Below, one piece after another: positions 6,899 through 12,786 of a stretch of DNA of 12,786 nt. Under the pieces are notes generated by a model. That model saw nothing but the letters and a program-made list of their open reading frames with translations, had not been told where the DNA came from and did no database searches. How positions within the stretch are numbered: the first letter of the stretch is position 1; each line of letters opens with the position of its first letter. The DNA lies in contig CAAGJI010000052.1 in assembly GCA_900770195.1 (NCBI GenBank), positions 1 through 12,786 of the forward strand. The letters are read 5' to 3'. Both the position numbers and the translations under genes were made by a program. Origin of the DNA: Oscillospiraceae bacterium (lineage in GTDB: Bacteria > Bacillota > Clostridia > Oscillospirales > Ruminococcaceae).

Positions 6899-8713
6899 AT
6901 GGATAGCACAATGCTTGAAAAGGTAAACGAGCTGATTGGCGGCGAAGTTTACGGTGTTTGGTTTTTGGTAGGTGCTGCACTTGTATTCTTTATGCAATGC
7001 GGCTTTGCAATGGTTGAAACAGGTTTCACCAGAGCGAAAAATGCAGGTAACATTATTATGAAGAACCTTATGGACTTCTGTATTGGTACTATTGTATTTA
7101 TTCTTATTGGTTTCGGTCTTTTACTTGGAGAAAATACTTTCTTCGGTTTGATTGGTAAACCTGATCTTCAGATTTTCACAAATTATGCTGATTTTGATTG
7201 GTCAAATTTCGTATTTAACCTTGTATTCTGTGCAACAACAGCAACAATTGTTTCAGGTGCAATGGCAGAAAGAACAAAGTTTATTTCATATTGTATTTAT
7301 TCCGGTGTTCTTTCAGCAGTTATTTACCCGATTGAAGCTCACTGGATTTGGGGCGGCGGCTGGCTTTCACAGCTTGGTTTCCACGATTTTGCAGGTTCAT
7401 GTGCAATTCATATGACAGGCGGTCTTGCAGCTCTTATCGGTGCGGCTGTTGAAGGTGCAAGAATTGGTAAATTCAAAAGAGATAAAAATGGCAAGGTAAC
7501 AAAGGTAAATGCAATTCCGGGTCACTCATTAACACTTGGTGCTTTAGGTGTGTTCATTCTTTGGTTTGGTTGGTACGGATTCAACGGTGCAGCTGCAACA
7601 TCAGTTTCACAGCTTGGTTCTATCTTCCTTACAACAACAATAGCTCCTGCAACAGCGACTGTTGTTTGTATGATATTCACATGGCTCAAGTATGGTAAGC
7701 CTGATGTTTCAATGTGTCTTAACGCTTCACTTGCAGGTCTTGTTGCAATAACAGCTCCTTGTGATGTTACAGATGCAGCAGGTGCTTTGGTTGTTGGTAC
7801 AGTTTCAGGTTTACTTGTTCCATTCGGTGTATGGTTCCTTGATCATAAGCTTCATGTTGATGACCCTGTTGGTGCGGTTGCAGTCCATTTCTTAAACGGT
7901 ATGTGGGGTACAATTGCAGTTGGTTTATTTGCAACAGGAAACACACCGGGATATTCAATCGCTGACGGAAACGGCGAAGCAATGAAGGGCTTATTCTATG
8001 GCGGCGGAGTAAAACTCCTCGGTATACAGCTTCTCGGTATGGTAAGCGTACTTGCATGGGGTGCTGTAACAGTTACAATACTCTTCCTCATCTTAAAGCA
8101 TACAATCGGACTCAGAGCTTCTGCTGAAGAAGAAATCATCGGTCTTGATATTACAGAACATAATCTTCCTTCATCATATGCAGACTTTATGCCTTCAATC
8201 GATGTTATCAAGCAGACAGATAAGCAGGCTGCAAAGGCAGGCATTGAAGTAAATGATGAAGTAAAGAAGATGAACAAGGTTATTTCACCTGTTATAGGCG
8301 GTGCAGATAAGAATGTAACACCTGTTAAGGTTTCAACAGATAAGAATACAAAGCTTACAAAGATAAGTGTCATCTGCAAGCAGAATAAGCTTGAAGACCT
8401 TCAGACAGCTCTTACATCAATCGGTATAACAGGTATCACAGTAACACAGGTTCTTGGTTATGGTACACAGAAGGGTCACGAAACATATTATCGTGGTGTT
8501 AAGAGTGATGCAGGTGCAACACTTCTTCCTAAGATTAAGGTTGAAGCTATCATCTCAAAGGTTCCTGTTAATGATGCTGTAAATGCTATAAGAGATGCTC
8601 TTTACACAGGTAATATTGGTGATGGTAAGGTATTTGTTTACGATGTTGAAGAAGTCGTTCGTGTTCGTACAGGTGAAACAGGATATGACGCTCTTCAGGA
8701 ATCAGAAGAATAA
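6899..8713 (+). CDS. Ammonium transporter fused to a C-terminal PII domain
   Basis: A 604-residue membrane protein joining an Amt channel (about 1-430) through a linker (about 434-484) to a complete PII (GlnB/GlnK-like) domain (about 486-595). The Amt part shows FMQCGFAMVETG near 31-42, the twin histidines H171 and H330, D163 of the FHDFAG stretch, and about 11 membrane segments. The PII part keeps Q524 and K545 (E. coli Q39 and K58, which bind 2-oxoglutarate and ATP), the B-loop TGNIGDGK (570-577) and RVRTG (588-592). The T-loop is two residues longer and lacks the tyrosine uridylylated in E. coli (RGVKSDAG instead of RGAEY). Start 6899 follows AAGGAG (6884-6889) and the usual Amt beginning; the in-frame ATG at 6779 lies upstream of the transcription start. 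Tethered PII would gate ammonium uptake by energy and carbon status; that role is inferred. Confidence 0.93.
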   Translation: MDSTMLEKVNELIGGEVYGVWFLVGAALVFFMQCGFAMVETGFTRAKNAGNIIMKNLMDFCIGTIVFILIGFGLLLGENTFFGLIGKPDLQIFTNYADFDWSNFVFNLVFCATTATIVSGAMAERTKFISYCIYSGVLSAVIYPIEAHWIWGGGWLSQLGFHDFAGSCAIHMTGGLAALIGAAVEGARIGKFKRDKNGKVTKVNAIPGHSLTLGALGVFILWFGWYGFNGAAATSVSQLGSIFLTTTIAPATATVVCMIFTWLKYGKPDVSMCLNASLAGLVAITAPCDVTDAAGALVVGTVSGLLVPFGVWFLDHKLHVDDPVGAVAVHFLNGMWGTIAVGLFATGNTPGYSIADGNGEAMKGLFYGGGVKLLGIQLLGMVSVLAWGAVTVTILFLILKHTIGLRASAEEEIIGLDITEHNLPSSYADFMPSIDVIKQTDKQAAKAGIEVNDEVKKMNKVISPVIGGADKNVTPVKVSTDKNTKLTKISVICKQNKLEDLQTALTSIGITGITVTQVLGYGTQKGHETYYRGVKSDAGATLLPKIKVEAIISKVPVNDAVNAIRDALYTGNIGDGKVFVYDVEEVVRVRTGETGYDALQESEE

Positions 8714-8740
8714 TTCAATAACTTCCAATATAATCCTATA

Positions 8741-8774
8741 AAAAAGGCGGGTGCTTAAATGCATCCGCTTTTTG
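8741..8774. terminator. Bidirectional terminator between amt-PII and the zinc-ribbon gene
   Basis: The hairpin pairs GCGGGTGC (8747-8754) with GCATCCGC (8761-8768) around a 6-base loop. It has A's on the left and T's on the right, so it can stop transcription from both convergent genes. Confidence 0.85.
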
Positions 8775-8776
8775 TT

Positions 8777-9772
8777 TTATTTAACATCGTGTATCATAGA
8801 ATATTCGATTTTACCATTTACGATTGTAATAAGGGTTTGCGAATCCTGAGGGTTTATGATATTCAGTATAACACTTGAATCAATTCCAGAAGAAAGCAGA
8901 ATATTCTGACATTTTTTGCATTCATCTGTAAGTTCAGAAGTTAAAGTATCATATTCATTATTTTCATCTGATGTGTTCTGAATTGTAAGAATTTTTTCTG
9001 TAACTTTCGCATCATAAATATTTATTGTATAAGCATTTGCTGATTCATCATATACAAGTGTGACATCGCTGTAATTTTGTGAAACTGTTTTCTTTAAAGT
9101 TTCAACAGTTGCATCACCCTCGACAGTTTCAGATACAGTGTTTGAAACAGTTTCATCATTGCTTTCAGAATTTTCAGCAACAGCTGAAGTTTCAGAATTT
9201 TCTTCGTCAGATTCATTTTCAGAAGGCATTTCAGAAGAAATTGCTGTTGTATTTTCTGTTATTGGTTCATTATTTTCATCACCCGAAACAAAATATTTAA
9301 TGACCATAATTGCACAAATAACACATATTGCAAGGATAAGTAAAATGAGAAGAATAATAAGCCATAAAGGAGATTTTTTATTTTTCTTGTCCGCTTTTTC
9401 ATTTGGAATATTGTACGAAACATATGTGGAAGTTTCGGGCTTTTTTTCTGTTTCTGGCTGTTTTATTTCAGGCTGTTTGATTTCTTTTTTTTCAGGTTCT
9501 GTTTTTATTTCCTGTACTGTTTCAGGTTCTTTTTCAGTTGAAATATTTTCCGTATTTTCTGAAACAGGTTCAGGTTTTGTGAAATTTTCAGGAATATCAT
9601 CTTTTAAAAGTTCGTTTATATCCGTTATCATATCATTTGAATTTTCGGAAATATTATCTTTGATAATATTTTCAGCGGTGTTTTCCTCCATTTTATCGGT
9701 AAATCCGCCGCATACAGGGCATAAAACAGATGAGTCGGAAACTTCCGCTCCACAGCTTGCACATTTTTTCAT
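8777..9772 (-). CDS. Zinc-ribbon membrane protein of unknown function
   Basis: No function recognised. The 331-residue protein begins with a zinc ribbon (C4-X2-C7-X10-C18-X2-C21). An acidic and proline/glutamate/lysine-rich cytoplasmic stretch (25-135) follows, with a short repeat of KQPE units near 99-110. One membrane segment (136-160) leads to an acidic serine/glutamate/asparagine linker (163-220) and a compact C-terminal domain (about 222-331) with a CKKC pair at 285-288. With no signal peptide, the ribbon is predicted inside and the tail outside. This layout (ribbon, linker, one membrane helix, outer domain) is common among Firmicutes envelope proteins. The ribosome binding site GAGG lies 8-9 bases before ATG 9772. 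It is a single-gene unit with its own promoter. Confidence 0.85.
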   Translation of the reverse strand: MKKCASCGAEVSDSSVLCPVCGGFTDKMEENTAENIIKDNISENSNDMITDINELLKDDIPENFTKPEPVSENTENISTEKEPETVQEIKTEPEKKEIKQPEIKQPETEKKPETSTYVSYNIPNEKADKKNKKSPLWLIILLILLILAICVICAIMVIKYFVSGDENNEPITENTTAISSEMPSENESDEENSETSAVAENSESNDETVSNTVSETVEGDATVETLKKTVSQNYSDVTLVYDESANAYTINIYDAKVTEKILTIQNTSDENNEYDTLTSELTDECKKCQNILLSSGIDSSVILNIINPQDSQTLITIVNGKIEYSMIHDVK

Positions 9773-9811
9773 AATCGATTACCTCTTTTAATTTATAAAT
9801 ATAGTAAACAT

Positions 9812-9840
9812 ATTTTATCACATTACCGCATAAAAGTCAA
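9812..9840 (-). promoter_or_regulatory. Promoter for the zinc-ribbon gene
   Basis: On the minus strand, TTGACT (9840-9835), a 17-bp spacer and TAAAAT (9817-9812). The leader would be about 35 bases. Confidence 0.7.
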
Positions 9841-9853
9841 GAGATTTATTTTT

Positions 9854-9879
9854 CAAAGAATGAGGGATTTCTCATTTCT
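9854..9879. repeat. Short palindromic remnant sharing CAAAGAATGAG
   Basis: CAAAGAATGAG is followed after six bases by CTCATTTCT, so AATGAG and CTCATT form a small inverted repeat. The same 11 bases begin the element at 12531-12604, where the CTCATT arm lies about 55 bases further on. It could be a deletion form of that element. Confidence 0.35.
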
Positions 9880-9937
9880 AAAGCAATATGCTGTTTTTTA
9901 TTAAATGTTGTGAATATGTAAATTTTCTCTTAACCAC

Positions 9938-9966
9938 TTGACAAACTGCATTACAAGTTGTATAAT
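9938..9966 (+). promoter_or_regulatory. Consensus promoter for the aldolase gene
   Basis: TTGACA (9938-9943), 17 bp, TATAAT (9961-9966): a perfect match to consensus, implying strong basal expression. Confidence 0.88.
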
Positions 9967-9989
9967 ATTAAATTGTAAGCACTATGATA

Positions 9990-10005
9990 CTTTAAAACGT
10001 TAAAG
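9990..10005 (+). promoter_or_regulatory. Small dyad in the aldolase leader
   Basis: CTTTAA and TTAAAG form a 6-bp inverted repeat around AACG, between the promoter and the ribosome binding site GGAGG (10011-10015). The position suits a repressor site, but the dyad is short and AT-rich. Confidence 0.3.
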
Positions 10006-10024
10006 CGTACGGAGGAATTACACA

Positions 10025-10984
10025 ATGGGAAATTTAAATATTCTTGATGCAACAATAAGAGATGGCGGTCTTGTAAATAACTTTTTCTTTACAGATGATT
10101 TCGTTAAAAATCTTTATAATGCAAATCTTGCATCAGGTGTTAAATATATGGAAATCGGATACAAGGCTTCTGCTGACCTTTTTGATAAATCAAAATTCGG
10201 AGTTTGGAAATTTTGTGAGGAAAGTGATATAATAAGAGTCCTCGGAAATGAAAAATCAGGCGTTAAACTCGCTGCAATGGCAGACGTTGGAAGATGCAAC
10301 TTTAAAAGAGATATTTGCTTAAAGTCAAACAGTCCCCTTGATATGATAAGAATTGCAACTTATATAAATACTATTCCTGAGGCAATTGAAATAATTGAAC
10401 ATTGTCATAATCTTGGCTATGAAACAACATGCAATATTATGGCTATTTCAACAGCTGATATAAACGATGTTAAAAAGGCACTCGAACAGCTTGGAAATTC
10501 ATCTGTAGACTGCATTTACCTCGTTGACAGCTATGGTTCGCTTTACCCTGAAGATATAAAGGAACTTACAGAACTTTATGTTTCAATAGCTGAAAAATAT
10601 GGTAAATTAATAGGTATGCACGCACATAACAATCAGCAGCTTGCTTTTGCAAATACAATTGAAGCATTCCGTTCAGGTGCATCTTTCCTTGACGGAACAA
10701 TGAGTGGTATGGGAAGAGGTGCAGGCAACTGTATGATGGAAATGCTTCTTGGATATATGAATAATAAAAAGCACGGTGATTTTAACCTTTCGCCTGTTAT
10801 TGAATTTATTGAAAATAATATAAATGTTCTTAAATCAAAAGATGTTGTCTGGGGATATGATACACAGTACCTTGCAACAGGTCAGCTTAATCTCCACCCA
10901 AGAGATGCAATTGCATTCACTTCTGAACACAGAAAAGATATAAGCCATTTCTGCCACGATATGGTTAAAAAAAAGGCTAACTAA
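10025..10984 (+). CDS. DmpG/HMGL-like aldolase, substrate unknown
   Basis: A 319-residue TIM-barrel protein of the DRE-TIM (HMGL-like) superfamily, which makes or breaks carbon-carbon bonds using a divalent metal. Visible motifs are DATIRDGG (8-15; R12 and D13 catalytic), E43, VDSYG (167-171), the metal-binding MHAHNN (198-203; H199 and H201) and GMGRGAGN (228-235). The C-terminal WGYDTQYLATG and HPRDA stretches recall 4-hydroxy-2-oxovalerate aldolase (DmpG). The acylating acetaldehyde dehydrogenase that normally partners DmpG is missing, and no aromatic-degradation gene is near. It stands alone with a consensus promoter and its own terminator. Clostridial relatives are usually annotated only as aldolase catalytic domain protein. 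Class is confident, reaction is not. Confidence 0.8.
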   Translation: MGNLNILDATIRDGGLVNNFFFTDDFVKNLYNANLASGVKYMEIGYKASADLFDKSKFGVWKFCEESDIIRVLGNEKSGVKLAAMADVGRCNFKRDICLKSNSPLDMIRIATYINTIPEAIEIIEHCHNLGYETTCNIMAISTADINDVKKALEQLGNSSVDCIYLVDSYGSLYPEDIKELTELYVSIAEKYGKLIGMHAHNNQQLAFANTIEAFRSGASFLDGTMSGMGRGAGNCMMEMLLGYMNNKKHGDFNLSPVIEFIENNINVLKSKDVVWGYDTQYLATGQLNLHPRDAIAFTSEHRKDISHFCHDMVKKKAN

Positions 10985-11002
10985 ACAGAATATTATAAAA
11001 TT

Positions 11003-11033
11003 AACGCTGCCGCTTTTGCGACAGCGTTTTTAT
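11003..11033 (+). terminator. Terminator after the aldolase gene
   Basis: AACGCTG and CAGCGTT pair, then one mismatch, then CGC with GCG around a TTTT loop, followed by a T run (11027-11031). Confidence 0.8.
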
Positions 11034-11040
11034 ATCAAAA

Positions 11041-11069
11041 TGGCTTCAGATAGAGAATATCTGAAGCCA
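11041..11069 (-). terminator. Perfect hairpin downstream of metY
   Basis: TGGCTTCAGATA and TATCTGAAGCCA form an uninterrupted 12-bp stem with a 5-base loop. It lies about 30 bases after the metY stop on the minus strand. The T run that follows it in that direction is short (TTTTG), so it may slow or end transcription or protect the 3' end. Confidence 0.65.
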
Positions 11070-11097
11070 TAAATATATCTGTATATTACTTTATTTT

Positions 11098-12363
11098 TTA
11101 CTTTATTTTTTCAAAAGCCTGTTTAAGGTCTGCAATAATGTCATCAACATTTTCAAGACCAACAGATAATCTGATAAGACCAGGATTTATACCTGCTGCA
11201 ACAAGCTGTTCATCTGTAAGCTGTCTGTGTGTTTCTGATGCAGGGTGAAGAACACATGTACGAATATCTGCAACGTGAACAACATTTGAAGCAAGTTCAA
11301 GGCTGTCCATAAATTTCATTGCTGTCTGACGACCGCCGTCAATTGTAAATGTAATAACACCGCTGCCGCCTGAAAGATACTTTTCAGCAAGTTCTTTTTG
11401 CTTGCCTGTATATTTTGACGGATATTTTATCTGTGAAACGCAAGGAACTGTTTCAAGATAATCAGCAACTTTTTCAGCATTTATGCAATACTGTTTCATT
11501 CTTATTGCAAGAGTTTCAAGTCCAAGATTAAGAAGGAATGCAGAATGTGCGGCAGGATAACAGCCAAAATCTCTCATAAGCTGCATTCTTGCCTTGATAA
11601 TATATGCCATATTACCAAATTCTTTTGTATAAACAATTCCGTGATAACTTTCATCAGGTTCTGTGAAATCAGGAAACTTTCCACTTGCTTCCCAGTCGAA
11701 ATTACCTGAATCAACAATAACACCGCCACCCTGAACAGCGTGACCGTCCATATATTTTGTTGTTGAATGAATGACAATATCAGCACCAAATTCAAAAGGT
11801 CTGCAAAGAATTGGTGTCGGGAAAGTATTATCAACAATAAGCGGAACTTTATTTGCGTGTGCAACTTTCGCAAACTTTTCAATGTCGAAAATATCTATTG
11901 CAGGATTTGCAAGTGTTTCACCAAAAACGCATTTTGTGTTAGGTTTAAAAGCTTTCATAAGTGTTTCTTCGTCAGCGTCAGCATCAACAAAAATAGCTTC
12001 AATTCCAAATCTTTTAAACGTAAAAGAGAAAAGATTTATTGTACCGCCATAAATCGTTGAACTGCATATAAAGCTGTCGCCTGCACTGCAAAGATTAAGA
12101 ACTGAAATAAGTGAAGCAGCCTGTCCGCTTGATGTGCACATAGCACCAACGCCACCTTCAAGTGCTGCAATTTTCTGTTCAACAACATCAACAGTCGGGT
12201 TTGCAAATCTTGAATAAATGCATTCAGTCGGCTTATCGAAAAGGTCAGCAATATGCTGAGTTGAGTCAAAAGTATAAGTTGTACTCTGAACTATCGGCAT
12301 AACTCTAGGGTCGCCATTTCCCGGAGTGTAGCCTGCATGTAAACATTGTGTTTCTATATTCAT
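11098..12363 (-). CDS. metY: O-acetylhomoserine sulfhydrylase MetY
   Basis: A pyridoxal-phosphate enzyme of the Cys/Met metabolism family that makes homocysteine from O-acetylhomoserine and sulfide. The 421-residue length is normal for MetY and longer than typical MetB/MetC. Seen are YSRFANPT (50-57), the stacking tyrosine Y105 in TIYGGT, D178 in VDNTF for the pyridine nitrogen, the Schiff-base lysine K203 in HSTTKYMDGH, and the C-terminal LIRLSVGLE (R398 for the substrate carboxylate). GGAGG lies 6 bases before ATG 12363. A consensus promoter sits so close that the leader is about 25 bases, leaving no room for the SAM riboswitch that often controls metY in Firmicutes. Its product is the substrate expected for the MetE-like enzyme of this window. 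Confidence 0.94.
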   Translation of the reverse strand: MNIETQCLHAGYTPGNGDPRVMPIVQSTTYTFDSTQHIADLFDKPTECIYSRFANPTVDVVEQKIAALEGGVGAMCTSSGQAASLISVLNLCSAGDSFICSSTIYGGTINLFSFTFKRFGIEAIFVDADADEETLMKAFKPNTKCVFGETLANPAIDIFDIEKFAKVAHANKVPLIVDNTFPTPILCRPFEFGADIVIHSTTKYMDGHAVQGGGVIVDSGNFDWEASGKFPDFTEPDESYHGIVYTKEFGNMAYIIKARMQLMRDFGCYPAAHSAFLLNLGLETLAIRMKQYCINAEKVADYLETVPCVSQIKYPSKYTGKQKELAEKYLSGGSGVITFTIDGGRQTAMKFMDSLELASNVVHVADIRTCVLHPASETHRQLTDEQLVAAGINPGLIRLSVGLENVDDIIADLKQAFEKIK

Positions 12364-12393
12364 TTTTATCCTCCAAAATTTAATACCATATAT

Positions 12394-12422
12394 ATTATAA
12401 AATATTTTTTCATATTTGTCAA
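12394..12422 (-). promoter_or_regulatory. Consensus promoter for metY
   Basis: On the minus strand, TTGACA (12422-12417), a 17-bp spacer and TATAAT (12399-12394) match consensus perfectly. Confidence 0.88.
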
Positions 12423-12449
12423 GAAAATTGTGTATATTCTTACAAATTA

Positions 12450-12475
12450 AAAAACTATAGCTACTTATAGTTTTT
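12450..12475. promoter_or_regulatory. Inverted repeat upstream of the metY promoter
   Basis: AAAAACTATA and TATAGTTTTT form a perfect 10-bp stem around a 6-base loop, about 28 bp upstream of the metY -35. With A and T runs in the arms it could act as a weak bidirectional terminator, or as a dyad operator for metY. Confidence 0.5.
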
Positions 12476-12508
12476 ATCTATTAGTACATATAGTTATATT
12501 ATATATTG

Positions 12509-12528
12509 ATATAGGAATTATAGGAATT
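12509..12528. promoter_or_regulatory. Tandem ATAGGAATT motif, candidate CymR-like site
   Basis: The 9-base sequence ATAGGAATT occurs twice back to back (12511-12519 and 12520-12528). Both copies fit ATNGGAATT, the conserved end of the B. subtilis CymR box as remembered. The arrangement ATAG-G-AATT-ATAGGAATT closely parallels the rrf2 leader (2956-2975). It lies about 90 bp upstream of the metY -35, farther than a simple repressor site. Confidence 0.4.
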
Positions 12529-12530
12529 TA

Positions 12531-12616
12531 CAAAGAATGAGAAATGGTGGGGGAGAGTTTTTTGAATTTGTCTTCAGCATCTGACGCCGTAACATCTCAT
12601 TTTTAATTACTCATTT
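12531..12616. repeat. Small repeat-like element beside the right repeat
   Basis: Starts CAAAGAATGAGAAATGG, contains a G-rich run, and ends with CTCATTTTT and a second ACTCATTT, giving imperfect inverted ends. Its base composition is unlike the flanking AT-rich DNA. It shares its first 11 bases with 9854-9864. No coding capacity is seen. Together with 12423-12530 and the right repeat, this accounts for the gene-free end of the window. Confidence 0.35.
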
Positions 12617-12617
12617 A

Positions 12618-12736
12618 CACGGAAATCAATTTTTAAAAATATTTATTTGTTTTATGAAAAAATGTAGAATATAAGGCGCTGCTTTTAACGAGAGCGGTCA
12701 GCTTTAGCTGACTGAGAGGTTTAAACCAGTCACTTT
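12618..12736. repeat. Right copy of palindromic dispersed repeat (inverted)
   Basis: This is the reverse complement of 1-119. The only four differences fall within 19 bases of the second hairpin (near 12678-12696). Three of them break base pairs there, while the other 100 bases are identical. The GTCAGC hairpin is intact at 12697-12712. Confidence 0.85.
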
Positions 12737-12768
12737 AGATGTGATTTTAATTGAATTTGTAAGCAAAA

Positions 12769-12786
12769 TTAACCTCTCCGAGCGAC
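12769..12786. repeat. Possible start of a third related repeat, cut by the window end
   Basis: TTAACCTCTCCGAGCGAC resembles bases 13-30 of the left repeat (shared AACCTCTC) and has the same orientation. Too short to be certain. Confidence 0.3.

Noticed and set aside
9138..9791. Long open frame (217 codons) antisense to the zinc-ribbon gene
   Set aside because: It mirrors the serine, glutamate and asparagine-rich composition of the real gene, gives a phenylalanine/serine-rich protein and has no ribosome binding site.
11767..12060. Plus-strand frames inside metY
   Set aside because: Antisense shadows of the conserved PLP enzyme.
12456..12528. CRISPR-like repeat array
   Set aside because: Repeat units are only 5-9 bases with irregular spacing and no unique spacers of constant length.
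1..12736. Composite transposon bounded by the inverted repeats
   Set aside because: No transposase or integrase, no visible target duplication, and the content is housekeeping and sporulation genes.

Overview
This window looks like chromosomal DNA from an AT-rich, spore-forming, low-GC Gram-positive anaerobe. An uncultured gut Clostridia (Oscillospirales or Lachnospirales-like) is the best guess. The evidence is three sporulation genes (yqfC, yqfD and a ylbJ-like gene), strong AGGAGG-type ribosome binding sites, TTGACA/TATAAT promoters, U-tailed hairpin terminators, and short palindromic dispersed repeats of the kind common in gut Clostridia. Coding uses the standard code. No rRNA, tRNA, CRISPR, phage or transposase gene was seen. 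Taxonomy is inference; no marker was searched.

Layout. Positions 1-119 hold a palindromic repeat whose near-exact inverted copy lies at 12618-12736, so all genes sit between two inverted repeats. Then come radA (191-1576, +), a one-domain MetE-core methyltransferase of the YxjG/YxjH type (1722-2828, +), and a cysteine-free Rrf2 regulator resembling CymR (2989-3429, +). A sporulation block follows: yqfD and yqfC (3426-4629, -), divergent from a YlbJ-like membrane protein (4707-5753, +). Next is tcdA, for the tRNA t6A-to-ct6A dehydratase (5754-6509, -). The following gene encodes an ammonium transporter fused to a C-terminal PII domain (6899-8713, +), with a strong terminator-like hairpin between its consensus promoter and its start codon. 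Then come a zinc-ribbon membrane protein of unknown function (8777-9772, -), a DmpG/HMGL-like aldolase without its usual partner (10025-10984, +), and metY for O-acetylhomoserine sulfhydrylase (11098-12363, -). The last 420 bases contain no gene but hold a cluster of TATAG motifs, a hairpin, a small palindromic element and the right repeat.

How the parts may work together. Most genes appear to be single transcription units with their own promoters; yqfC-yqfD is the only clear operon. The loose theme is sulfur and nitrogen assimilation: MetY makes homocysteine, the MetE-like protein could methylate it, and the CymR-like protein could sense cysteine status. The rrf2 start region and the region upstream of metY share a motif of the form ATAG-N-AATT-(0-2)-ATAGGAAWT, which suggests a local regulon. 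The Amt-PII fusion points to direct control of ammonium uptake by ATP and 2-oxoglutarate.

The points most worth a second look are the Amt-PII fusion with an altered T-loop, the promoter-proximal terminator in its leader, the shared motif near rrf2 and metY, the CymR-like C-terminal peptide, and the short YqfD. I did not find an obvious new defence or mobile system.
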